Below are positions 44,740 to 52,777 of a stretch of 64,000 bases of DNA, in pieces. The DNA lies in NCBI GenBank assembly GCA_964609385.1, contig CAZSSM010000005.1:62001-126000 (forward strand), written 5' to 3'. The stretch is from CAZSSM01 sp964609385. GTDB taxonomy: Bacteria; Planctomycetota; Planctomycetia; Isosphaerales; Isosphaeraceae. The notes beneath the pieces are model-generated. The model saw only the letters and a program-made list of their open reading frames with translations. It ran no database searches and was not told the origin of the DNA. How positions within the stretch are numbered: position 1 is the stretch's first letter; each line of letters begins with the position of its first letter. The translations under genes and the position numbers were made by a program.

Positions 44740-44874
44740 TCGCTCACGTGGCCGGTGAATTCCCAACTCCGTTGGTATGGAACAGTCGATCAGCCCTTAT
44801 TCGGATGATCGAGCCGCGTCGGCGGGCCCATAGACCACGACTAACCAACGCGGTGGCATCTTCCGGTCACGTCC

Positions 44875-46314
44875 TCACGCGATGAGTTCCTCGATGACCT
44901 CACCGCCCACCTGCGAGAGCTGCTTATAGCGCCCGCCGTGGAAGTAGGTGAGCTTGTTGTCGTCGAGCCCGAGCAATCGGAGCAGGGTGACGTGGAGGTC
45001 ACGGATCGGATGGACCGTCTCGACCGCCTCGAACCCGAGTTCGTCAGTCGCCCCCACAATCTGCCCGGCCTTCACCCCGCCGCCGGCCATCCAGAGGGCC
45101 ATGGCGTCGGCATTGTGATCGCGACCCAAGGCGATGCCTCCCCCGCGCTTGGTGTTGTCCGGTGTCCGGCCGAACTCACCGGTCCAAATCACCAAGGTCT
45201 CGTCGAGCAAGCCTCGGCCTTTGAGATCTCGGATCAAGGCCGCGATCGGCTGATCGATGCTCCGGATCCGTGCCCGGTGCGACCGCTCCAAATAGTCGTG
45301 CGAGTCCCAACCTCCGGAGAAGATTTGCACGAATCGCACCCCGTTCTCAACCAGCCGACGCGCGAGCAAACACTTCCGGGCGAACGCGTCGACGCCCTCC
45401 TGGCCAATCCCATAGCGTTGCCGAATCGCTTCAGGTTCCCGGTTCAGATCAAGGACTGCGGGGACCTCCATCTGCATCCGGAAGGCCAGTTCGTAGTTCT
45501 CGACCCGCGCGGCCAACTCGTCGTGCTGCGGATGACGAGTCATATGATCGCGGTTAAGGGCGTTCAGTACGTCCAGATTGGCGCGCTGGTGCGTCCGAGA
45601 CTTCCAGGCCGGCGGTGCCAAGTCGAGGATCGGTGAGCCCTCCGATCGCAACGGTGTCCCTTGATAGAAGGCCGGGAGGAACCCATTGGACCAGTTACCT
45701 GAGCCCCCTTGAGGCGCAGCCAGTTCCTTGAGAACCACATAGCCCGGGAGGTTCTGGTTCTCCGTACCCAGGCCATAGGTCACCCACGACCCGATGGCCG
45801 GATCGCCCCCAATTCGATTGCCGGTATTCATATGATAGAGCGCGGTCGCATGATCGACCGACTCGGCCTGGCAACCGCGATAGAGACAAAGCTCATCAGC
45901 GACGTCGGGGTGAGCCAGGTGCTCGAAGTGCTCGCTCATCGGGATTCCCGACGCACCAACTTGACGGAATCGGAACGGACTCTTGACGAAGAACCGGTTT
46001 CCTCGCGTCATCCCGGAGAATTTCTCGGAGGTCCGTTGAAAGGTCTCCAGGTGTCGAGCGTCGAGTTCGGGCTTGGGGTCGAACGTATCGATGTGGCTCG
46101 GCCCGCCTTCCATGAAGAGCATAATGCAGGCCTTGGCCTTCGAAGGCAGGTGAGGCGGACGTGCTGCGAGCGGCCCCACAGCTTCGTTCGCGATCACCCG
46201 CGCGTGGGTCTCACGCGCCAGGAGGTCGGTGAGGGCGACGCTGCCGAGCGAAGCCCCGAGACCAAACAGGAAGTCTCGACGCGGCAGCGCGCGGTTCGAG
46301 CCGTGGATTGACAT
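44875..46314 (-). CDS. DUF1501 protein (Tat-exported sulfatase-like)
   Basis: 479 residues from ATG 46314. A twin-arginine-type signal (LPRRDFLFGLGASLGSVALT) starts it. Motifs are typical of DUF1501: KACIMLFMEGGPSHIDTFDP, LCLYRGCQAESVDHATALYH, LVIWTGEFGRTPDNTKRGGG and GRDHNADAMALWMAGGGVK. The fold is alkaline-phosphatase/sulfatase-like, with putative metal ligands in these stretches. In planctomycetes these are almost always encoded next to cytochrome/DUF1549/DUF1553 proteins, as here (25-base gap). Substrate and partner chemistry are unknown. Confidence 0.94.
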   Translation of the reverse strand: MSIHGSNRALPRRDFLFGLGASLGSVALTDLLARETHARVIANEAVGPLAARPPHLPSKAKACIMLFMEGGPSHIDTFDPKPELDARHLETFQRTSEKFSGMTRGNRFFVKSPFRFRQVGASGIPMSEHFEHLAHPDVADELCLYRGCQAESVDHATALYHMNTGNRIGGDPAIGSWVTYGLGTENQNLPGYVVLKELAAPQGGSGNWSNGFLPAFYQGTPLRSEGSPILDLAPPAWKSRTHQRANLDVLNALNRDHMTRHPQHDELAARVENYELAFRMQMEVPAVLDLNREPEAIRQRYGIGQEGVDAFARKCLLARRLVENGVRFVQIFSGGWDSHDYLERSHRARIRSIDQPIAALIRDLKGRGLLDETLVIWTGEFGRTPDNTKRGGGIALGRDHNADAMALWMAGGGVKAGQIVGATDELGFEAVETVHPIRDLHVTLLRLLGLDDNKLTYFHGGRYKQLSQVGGEVIEELIA

Positions 46315-46339
46315 GGGCGATGCCTCCAAGAAACCGGTC

Positions 46340-49183
46340 TCAGTAGACGTAAAGGAATTCGCTCGTGTTGAAGAGGAGCAGACAGAGGTCAGCCAAGGCA
46401 CGTGTCTCGGCATCGACTTCCCAGGGTTGCGTATGATGTTCATAATCCTCGAAAGTATCGAGGCGTTCGACGTAGTTGAAAGCCAGGCCCGACATCTCTT
46501 CGACGAGCGAGCGTTCGACCTCCGTCGGTGGCTCGATCGGCTCGGGCGTGTGGTCTTGGTGGTAGGCGACCATCTGCACCACGTGTTCGTGAAGCATCGA
46601 TCGCTCCTCAAGGGTCGGCTGCCGACCGAAAGCGAGTTGGACGGCTCGGGAGACGCGGTCGGCCAGCGACGGGGACTCTGCGTTCAAGCGGAGTGCCATC
46701 GCGATCGAACGGGTCGTGGAGGCCTCGCTGTGGAACAGCGCGAAGACTTGAGGTGTGATCGAGGACGCATCGCGAAGCTCACACGACTCGTCCGGGTTGG
46801 GTTGGTTGAAGACTTCGAAGAGCGGATCGGCCAGCCCTCGGCTCCGGAAGACGTAGATCGATCGCCGGTTCCGCTCCGAGATCGTCGGCGACGGTTGATA
46901 CGCCGGCGCCAGGGAGAACTGGAGCATCCGCGGGTTCAGAGCCACCTCCAAGTTGATCTCCGGTTTGACCGGCAAGCCGCCGACCTCGCGATTCAGCTCG
47001 CCGGAGACCAACAACATGCTGTCCCGGATCTCCTCGGCGGTGAGCCGACGCGGTCGGAACACGGCTCGCAGATGATTGTTCGGGTCGAGTCGCTCAAGCA
47101 GTTCGCGCTCGGGATGGGCGCTGGCCCGTTGGTAGGCCTCGGACGTCATGATCAAACGGTGCATGTTCTTGAACGACCAACCTCGACGGATGAACTCCGT
47201 CGTCAACCACTCGAGCAGTTCGGGATGGGTCGGTTTGGCGCCGGTGGCCCCGAAGTTGTTCGCGTTGGCGGCGATCCCGCGTCCAAAGTGATACTGCCAG
47301 ATCCGATTGACGATGCTCCGGGTCGTTAGCGGGTTCTCTGGATCAGTGATCCATCGAGCCAGGGCGAGCCGACGCCCACTGATCGTCTCGGGGATTCGTG
47401 TCATCGACGGCTCGGATCCCAGGTCATCGTTGTCGACCACTGATCGGACGGGCAATGCGCTTAACACACCAGGAGTGACCGGTTCGCCAGGCGAGGAAAC
47501 GCTACCTCCGATCAGGATCGATGTTTCTTCCAGAGAACTCAGATCTCCAGATTTGTCCCGATTCTGAGGGGCTCGGAGCTTGATCGAGTTCCGCACGACC
47601 GTTGGACCGTTGTAGATCGTCTGTGTCATCGGCTCGAAGCGTTCCAGTCGACGCGACCAGATCCGAACGTCTTGCTCTCGGATCTTGAGGAAGCCTTGGT
47701 CTTCATAGCTCAGGCCGACATGGCGGGGTGGCTTCAGCTCTTCGGGGACATCGTTGTTCTTGGACACGCGTGGGACGTAGGGGATCCCCCGTTCCCGAGC
47801 CCAGGCGCGACCGGCTTCCTCTTCCTTGGCCTTGATCCTCGCAACGTCCGCCTGGGCCCAGGCGAGCCGTTGCTCGATGATCGCCCTTCCCTCCTCGAAT
47901 CGCGTTCGGTTCTCTTCGGCGAGGAACGGCGTGTTCCTCTCGGCCGGTTGGGTGGTGGCGAAGGCCGCCATGACGCGGTAATAGTCGCGGGTCGGGATCG
48001 GGTCGAACTTGTGGTCGTGGCACTTGGCACATCGGAGCGGCGTGGCCAGGAACGCTTGACCGACGTTGTTGACAAGATCATCCAGATAGAGCTGACGCGA
48101 GACGTTCTCGGCCGTCATCGGCGTGTGTTCCCAAGGGCCCGATCGCAGGAACCCGGTGGCGACACGCATCTCGGGATCGTCAGGATCCAGTTCATCGCCC
48201 GCGAGCTGTTCGATGGCGAACTGGTCATAGGGCTTATCCTCATTAAAGGAACGGATCACATAGTCGCGATAGCGCCAGGAGTTCGAGCGTTCCCAATCGT
48301 TCGAATAACCGCTGGTGTCGGCATACCGGACGACATCGAGCCAGTGTCGACCCCATTGTTCGCCGTAGTGGGAGCTGCTCAAGAGCCGTTCGATCAGGCG
48401 ATTCCAGACGCCCGGCTGGTCATCGTTGAGGAAGGCGTCGATCTCTTCGAGGGTCGGCGGGAGTCCGGTGAGGTCATAGGTGGCCCGACGTATGAGCGTC
48501 CGTCGATCGGCGCGAGGCGCGGGCTTCAGCCCCTCGTCCAGCAGACGATCGTTAATGAAGGCGTCGATTGGATTCACATCCTGAACGGCATCTCCAAGAC
48601 CCTTGGGCTGATCAACATCGCGGAGCGGCATAAACGCCCAGAGGTCTTCCGGACGGTACCGACGCCGAGTCCATTCGTCGCTCAGGCCCCCGCTGGTCGG
48701 GACCGAAACGCCTCCGCTGGTCGAGCCGTTCGACCACGCTTCGTCTCGATAGCGATCGATCGCCTCGAGGTCCGGCCACGGGGCGCCAGCGTCGATCCAA
48801 CGGTGAATCCGATCGACTTGTTCGGGAGAGAGCTTATCGTTCTCCTTGGGCGGCATCTCTAGGCCGGGCTCGGTGCGACTGACGGCCCAATACAACGGGC
48901 TGCCTTCCGCGTCACCCGGCTCGATGACCGGACCATGGAGGTCACCGCCGGCGAGCATGCCTTCGAGGCTAGAGAGGTCCAATCCCCCTTTCAGCTCTTC
49001 CGGGGAGTTGCCGTGACAAGCGAGACACTTCGCTTTGAGCATCGGCAAGACTTCGACGGCGAAGAGACGCTCAGCGTCTACAGTCGTCGTCGGCTCGTCG
49101 GCCTTCAACGGATTCACGATCGCGAGACTCACGATCAACATCGATGTGACCAGAGCGAACGGGTAGTCCTTACGGTTTGCCAT
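46340..49183 (-). CDS. Planctomycete cytochrome C, DUF1549 and DUF1553 protein
   Basis: 947 residues. A signal peptide (LVTSMLIVSLAIVNPLKA) is followed by a one-haem PSCyt1 domain with CLACHG (Cys53, Cys56, His57), then DUF1549 (PIDAFINDRLLDEGLKPAPR, RRATYDLTGLPPTLEEIDAF, RYADTSGYSNDWERSNSWRY) and DUF1553 (ARWITDPENPLTTRSIVNRI, then WQYHFGRGI). A CAKCHDHKFDPI motif (a second CxxCH) lies at about 390. Periplasmic. It overlaps the FecR/LamG gene by 14 bases and precedes DUF1501, so the four are one operon. Function is undescribed; possibly linked to polysaccharide breakdown. Confidence 0.94.
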   Translation of the reverse strand: MANRKDYPFALVTSMLIVSLAIVNPLKADEPTTTVDAERLFAVEVLPMLKAKCLACHGNSPEELKGGLDLSSLEGMLAGGDLHGPVIEPGDAEGSPLYWAVSRTEPGLEMPPKENDKLSPEQVDRIHRWIDAGAPWPDLEAIDRYRDEAWSNGSTSGGVSVPTSGGLSDEWTRRRYRPEDLWAFMPLRDVDQPKGLGDAVQDVNPIDAFINDRLLDEGLKPAPRADRRTLIRRATYDLTGLPPTLEEIDAFLNDDQPGVWNRLIERLLSSSHYGEQWGRHWLDVVRYADTSGYSNDWERSNSWRYRDYVIRSFNEDKPYDQFAIEQLAGDELDPDDPEMRVATGFLRSGPWEHTPMTAENVSRQLYLDDLVNNVGQAFLATPLRCAKCHDHKFDPIPTRDYYRVMAAFATTQPAERNTPFLAEENRTRFEEGRAIIEQRLAWAQADVARIKAKEEEAGRAWARERGIPYVPRVSKNNDVPEELKPPRHVGLSYEDQGFLKIREQDVRIWSRRLERFEPMTQTIYNGPTVVRNSIKLRAPQNRDKSGDLSSLEETSILIGGSVSSPGEPVTPGVLSALPVRSVVDNDDLGSEPSMTRIPETISGRRLALARWITDPENPLTTRSIVNRIWQYHFGRGIAANANNFGATGAKPTHPELLEWLTTEFIRRGWSFKNMHRLIMTSEAYQRASAHPERELLERLDPNNHLRAVFRPRRLTAEEIRDSMLLVSGELNREVGGLPVKPEINLEVALNPRMLQFSLAPAYQPSPTISERNRRSIYVFRSRGLADPLFEVFNQPNPDESCELRDASSITPQVFALFHSEASTTRSIAMALRLNAESPSLADRVSRAVQLAFGRQPTLEERSMLHEHVVQMVAYHQDHTPEPIEPPTEVERSLVEEMSGLAFNYVERLDTFEDYEHHTQPWEVDAETRALADLCLLLFNTSEFLYVY

Positions 49184-50840
49184 GATCGTACATCTCCTGG
49201 ACTTCCTCTTGGGTCAAGGCCGCCGCGAACAGGGCGAACTCGTCGATGCGGCCGTTCAGGTTTCGGACGGCGAAGGCTTGATCGGGTTTCGTGGGAAGGG
49301 ACCAGTTGCCGATCGACGCGGTGCCGATCCGGGTCGTTGAGGGAGCTTGGGCGTTGGGGATCACGTCGCGGCCGATCACCACACCGTTGAGGTAGTGGAC
49401 GACCCGATTCGTCTCGATGTCGAAGGTCGATGCCAAGTGCAACCACTTGCCGCTCATCGACGGTTCCCAGAACGGCGAGGAGAGGACCTCACGGTGATCG
49501 AGCCCCCCCTCCTCTCTTGAGCGCGGGCGAATGGAGAGGAAGAGTCGACCGCTGTCGAGGATCTGCCAGTGTGGCTCTCCCTTCTCATATCCATCAGTGA
49601 GGAAGAGCGAATTGTACCAGCGGTCGAGGCTGTCGATCTTGACCCAGCAAGCGAAGCTCAGCGATCCGTACTGTCCAGGGATCTGCACTCGAACGCGATC
49701 GCCTGGCCGTTTGAATTCCAGGGCCCCCTTGGTCGGCCAACGCCCCGGCACCCGGTTGGCACCGACGATCGCGCCGTCCCGTTCGCCCTCAGTCGGTTCG
49801 AGGCTGGAACGCAACGTCCGTCGCCACGAGTCGGCCGAGTCGAACGCGTAGTAAACGATCAGCCGGGGGTCCCGCCGGATCCGTTCAGACCACTCCCTCC
49901 AGCGCTCGAAGCGGACGAGGTTCTGGTTCTCAGCCCGCGCCTCCAGATCGGCGATGTTCAAGAACCGCTCCGGCGTGGCGTCGGCGAACTGGAACGCGCC
50001 CTGCTCGGTACGCACGAGGGCCTGACCCGCTCGAAGGTTTTGTTCACGGCCCGCCTGGTGATGAACCTCGACCTCGCCGTCGAAGACCTGCACGTCGGCC
50101 CCCTCTGGGGTGACCGACAGGCCGAATTCCGTCCCCAAGTCGACGACGCGCAGGTCGCCGACCTCGATCGAAAAGCCACGAGCCACCGGGGTGACATGGG
50201 CTCGAAGGCGACCGGACTGGATCTTGGCGAGGGTCGCCGACACGAGATCCAGTTCGGCCGGCCCTTCGAGGATCACCGTGGCGCCGCAGAAAAACTCGAT
50301 CTGGGCGTGGCCAGCCCCGATCGCGAACCGTCCCGGATTCAGCGCATCGCCGACCTCGAACGCGTCCTGACCCGGGACCCAAGCGACGTCGACCAAGCGA
50401 GTCACCAGCGCGATGCCTCGCGACGTCTTTTCCACCGCGATCGCCTCGCTGCCAGCCCTGTCGTCCGAAATGTCGACCGATCGTCCAGGGACCTCCGCGA
50501 ACTCCAGCCAGAGGAGTCGTCCCACCAACGCGAGGACCAGACACGCCGCGGCGACCGTCCAAAGTCGGGCACCGATCCATCGTTCTCGAGGATCACCCGA
50601 TCTCAGAGGTCGCGTCATCGAGGGTTCGGCGTTCTCCGAAGGGCCCAGAGTCGAGAGGCCGAGCCCGGCGTCACCCTCCAGCTTCAAGGCAGCGTCGATC
50701 ATCCGCCATTGAACGAACCGCGTCCGCGCGTCGGGATCCGTTCTCAGGATTTCACGGATCCGCTCGACACCCGGCTCATCGAGATCACCGGCCTCCCAGT
50801 CAAGCAGCAACGACTCGAGGTTCTCGTCATCGGATCTCAT
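49170..50840 (-). CDS. FecR-like membrane protein with C-terminal LamG domain
   Basis: 556 residues. A cytoplasmic N-terminal region (1-90; EDLESLL-type, WEAGDLDEPGVERIREILRT) resembles an anti-sigma domain, then a membrane helix (LWTVAAACLVLALVGRLLWL) and a periplasmic FecR-type domain (IEFFCGATVILEGPAELDLV; VVDLGTEFGLSV; EVEVHHQAG) are followed by a LamG/concanavalin domain (SFACWVKIDSL, GKWLHLASTFDIETN, NLNGRIDEFALFAAALTQEE). It starts 3 bases after the ECF sigma gene, so it is the likely signal-receiving anti-sigma partner, with the lectin-type end as a sugar sensor by inference. Confidence 0.92.
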   Translation of the reverse strand: MRSDDENLESLLLDWEAGDLDEPGVERIREILRTDPDARTRFVQWRMIDAALKLEGDAGLGLSTLGPSENAEPSMTRPLRSGDPRERWIGARLWTVAAACLVLALVGRLLWLEFAEVPGRSVDISDDRAGSEAIAVEKTSRGIALVTRLVDVAWVPGQDAFEVGDALNPGRFAIGAGHAQIEFFCGATVILEGPAELDLVSATLAKIQSGRLRAHVTPVARGFSIEVGDLRVVDLGTEFGLSVTPEGADVQVFDGEVEVHHQAGREQNLRAGQALVRTEQGAFQFADATPERFLNIADLEARAENQNLVRFERWREWSERIRRDPRLIVYYAFDSADSWRRTLRSSLEPTEGERDGAIVGANRVPGRWPTKGALEFKRPGDRVRVQIPGQYGSLSFACWVKIDSLDRWYNSLFLTDGYEKGEPHWQILDSGRLFLSIRPRSREEGGLDHREVLSSPFWEPSMSGKWLHLASTFDIETNRVVHYLNGVVIGRDVIPNAQAPSTTRIGTASIGNWSLPTKPDQAFAVRNLNGRIDEFALFAAALTQEEVQEMYDHGKP

Positions 50841-50843
50841 GGG

Positions 50844-51368
50844 TCAGACCTCCCCAGGGGCCAGTTGCTGCCGCACGCATTCGGCCAACTTGCGACGGAT
50901 CCGCAACAGGGCAACCTTCACCGAAGTCGCGGTCCGCTCGACGGCGACCGCGATCTCCGCGATCGGCATCGCGCGATAATATCGACGTTCGATCAAGTCT
51001 CGATTGCCCGGGGTCAGCCGTTGCAGGCAGACCCGGAGCACCTCCCGAAGCGCATCGACCTGCCCGGCCTGATGCTGGGCCTCTTCGCTGAGCAGATCCA
51101 CCAGTTCGGGATCGAGTAAGACCCGATCGCGCTTGCGATCGCGGAGGTGGGCAAGGACCTGGAATCGCGCTGTCGCCAATGCCCAGGGCAGGAACGGCTT
51201 TTCGGGATGAAACTCGACGAGCTTTCGCCAGAGCACGAGGTTCGTCTCCTGCACGACGTCGGCGGTCCGGTTGTGGTCCCCCAACAGCGAATAGACGTAG
51301 CCGTACAACCGGTTCTGGTTCTCAGCGAGTCGCTGCACGAATTGCTCCGTGGGATCGCTCTGGCCCAT
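50844..51368 (-). CDS. ECF RNA polymerase sigma factor
   Basis: 174 residues from ATG 51368. Region 2 reads ENQNRLYGYVYSLLGDHNRT, then ADVVQETNLVLWRKLVEF; region 4 reads LTPGNRDLIERRYYRAMPIA, then EIAVAVERTATSVKVALLRI with the helix-turn-helix. The type is the Rhodopirellula/planctomycete group of ECF factors found with FecR proteins. It is the first gene of the sigma-FecR-cytochrome-DUF1501 operon and probably autoregulates it, but I could not pick out a matching ECF promoter upstream by eye. Confidence 0.93.
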   Translation of the reverse strand: MGQSDPTEQFVQRLAENQNRLYGYVYSLLGDHNRTADVVQETNLVLWRKLVEFHPEKPFLPWALATARFQVLAHLRDRKRDRVLLDPELVDLLSEEAQHQAGQVDALREVLRVCLQRLTPGNRDLIERRYYRAMPIAEIAVAVERTATSVKVALLRIRRKLAECVRQQLAPGEV

Positions 51369-51691
51369 AACATGTCCTGACCGTTCGGAGAGGATGAGCG
51401 ATGCCCTTAGACGTTCCCAAGTCCGACGACTTCGGGAAGCCCTCAACGATCGCCCAATCGACAGCAAGTCGGCTCGGATCGGTACTCGCAGTTACGGGGT
51501 ATTACCGCGTTCCGCGAAATGGTTACATCCTTCCGCCAACGGAGCGGATCAATGGCACGATCCGCTCGAGTGTCGTTCCAGCGTTTCGATGTCTCGGGCA
51601 CCCAGAGACTGGCCCGCATGCGGACCAGACTCAGCAAATAGCGACTTGTATGTGAAACAAATAAAATGATCTTAGAGCGACAAAGTAACGA
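51369..51691. other. Intergenic region upstream of the ECF sigma gene
   Basis: 323 bases, AT-rich near 51640-51680. It should hold the sigma operon promoter; no unique box pair is convincing. No supported gene. Confidence 0.5.
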
Positions 51692-52759
51692 TCAGTCGTT
51701 GACGATCGGAGCGGGCGGCTCCCATGGACCATAGCGCTCTCGGACGAACTCGAGCCACCAGGCGATCCCAGCGTCGGGGTGCAGGCGGTCGATCTCGGCG
51801 TCGACGTCGATGATCCTCGACCGGCCGCCGGGGTCCGTGAAGGGCCCGCCGATACCTTCGCTCGGAACGCATTGGAGCCAGGTTGAGGCGAGCATGTGCC
51901 CGTTATCTTGCTCGATCTCACGCTCGGTCCGTCGGAGTTGCTCGGCCTTCATGGCTTCGGTGTAGCGGCCGATCCGCGAATAGTTATAGAAGGCCCCGCC
52001 CGATTCACGACGCGTCTGCTTGCTGAACGATCCCCAGTATCCGCCCGGCGTCGATCGCTGCGGGGTCGCCTCGCTGTCGAGCCACGGCCGTCCCGGGACC
52101 CTCGGGCTATGGTGAATGTAGAGATCCGCGTTCTCCGGTGGAGCATCTTTATCGTTGTAGGCGATCATGATCGTCGGATCGACGGCATGGCCGGCGTCGA
52201 TCATCGCGGCGATGCTCCAGCCGTTGGCGCCTTGGGCCATCCCTTCGTTGTCGACGTCGACGAAGACGTTGCGGTAATCATGTTCGACGAGCCAACGGAC
52301 CGTGTTGGCGACCGCACGGTTGGCCTCCGCCTGTTCCCAGACCCCGACCAGGTCCTCCTTGGCGCGGGACTCGCTCCAGTAGAGGCAGCCGACCAGGACG
52401 ACCATCCCGAGTTCGTCGGCGGCCTCGATGATCGCACCCAGCCGCTTCGTGTAGGCCGGCTCGAGACTGGCATCGGGACGATAACCTTTGACATCTCCGA
52501 AGCGGGACCCCATCAGGAATGCACTAACGGTATTGATCCCACAGCGCCGATAGTCCGGTAACCGATCGATCAACGCGCGCGTCGTCGAATCGCTCATCAG
52601 GGCGTTGGAGCATCGCAGGCCGATGATTTTGAACGGCTGGCCGTTCAACAGAAGCTGATCGTCCCGAACCCCGAAGACGTACGAACCACCGATCGCCGGC
52701 TTGACGGCGATCGCGACGACCACCGCGATGATCAAAGCAACACCCGTACGCTTCATCAT
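51692..52759 (-). CDS. Cellulase-like glycoside hydrolase fold protein with N-terminal anchor
   Basis: 355 residues. A signal/anchor (GVALIIAVVVAIAVKPAIGG) starts the protein, then a TIM-barrel of GH-A clan type: LLLNGQPFKIIGLRCSN, GMVVLVGCLYWSE, with likely acid/base Glu172 in VDVDNEG and likely nucleophile Glu230 in WLDSEATPQ. The overall form resembles GH5-type cellulases, but the substrate is not clear. GAGGA lies 5 bases before ATG 52759. It starts 18 bases after the double-ATPase gene on the same strand, so it may be co-transcribed with the nuclease cassette, though its exported nature argues for a separate task. Confidence 0.82.
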   Translation of the reverse strand: MMKRTGVALIIAVVVAIAVKPAIGGSYVFGVRDDQLLLNGQPFKIIGLRCSNALMSDSTTRALIDRLPDYRRCGINTVSAFLMGSRFGDVKGYRPDASLEPAYTKRLGAIIEAADELGMVVLVGCLYWSESRAKEDLVGVWEQAEANRAVANTVRWLVEHDYRNVFVDVDNEGMAQGANGWSIAAMIDAGHAVDPTIMIAYNDKDAPPENADLYIHHSPRVPGRPWLDSEATPQRSTPGGYWGSFSKQTRRESGGAFYNYSRIGRYTEAMKAEQLRRTEREIEQDNGHMLASTWLQCVPSEGIGGPFTDPGGRSRIIDVDAEIDRLHPDAGIAWWLEFVRERYGPWEPPAPIVND

Positions 52760-52777
52760 AGTCCTCGTTCAAAGAGT

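Noticed and set aside
46229..47329. 366-codon plus-strand frame opposite the cytochrome/DUF1553 gene
   Set aside because: Antisense to a gene with clear domain motifs; length reflects few stops in high-GC DNA.
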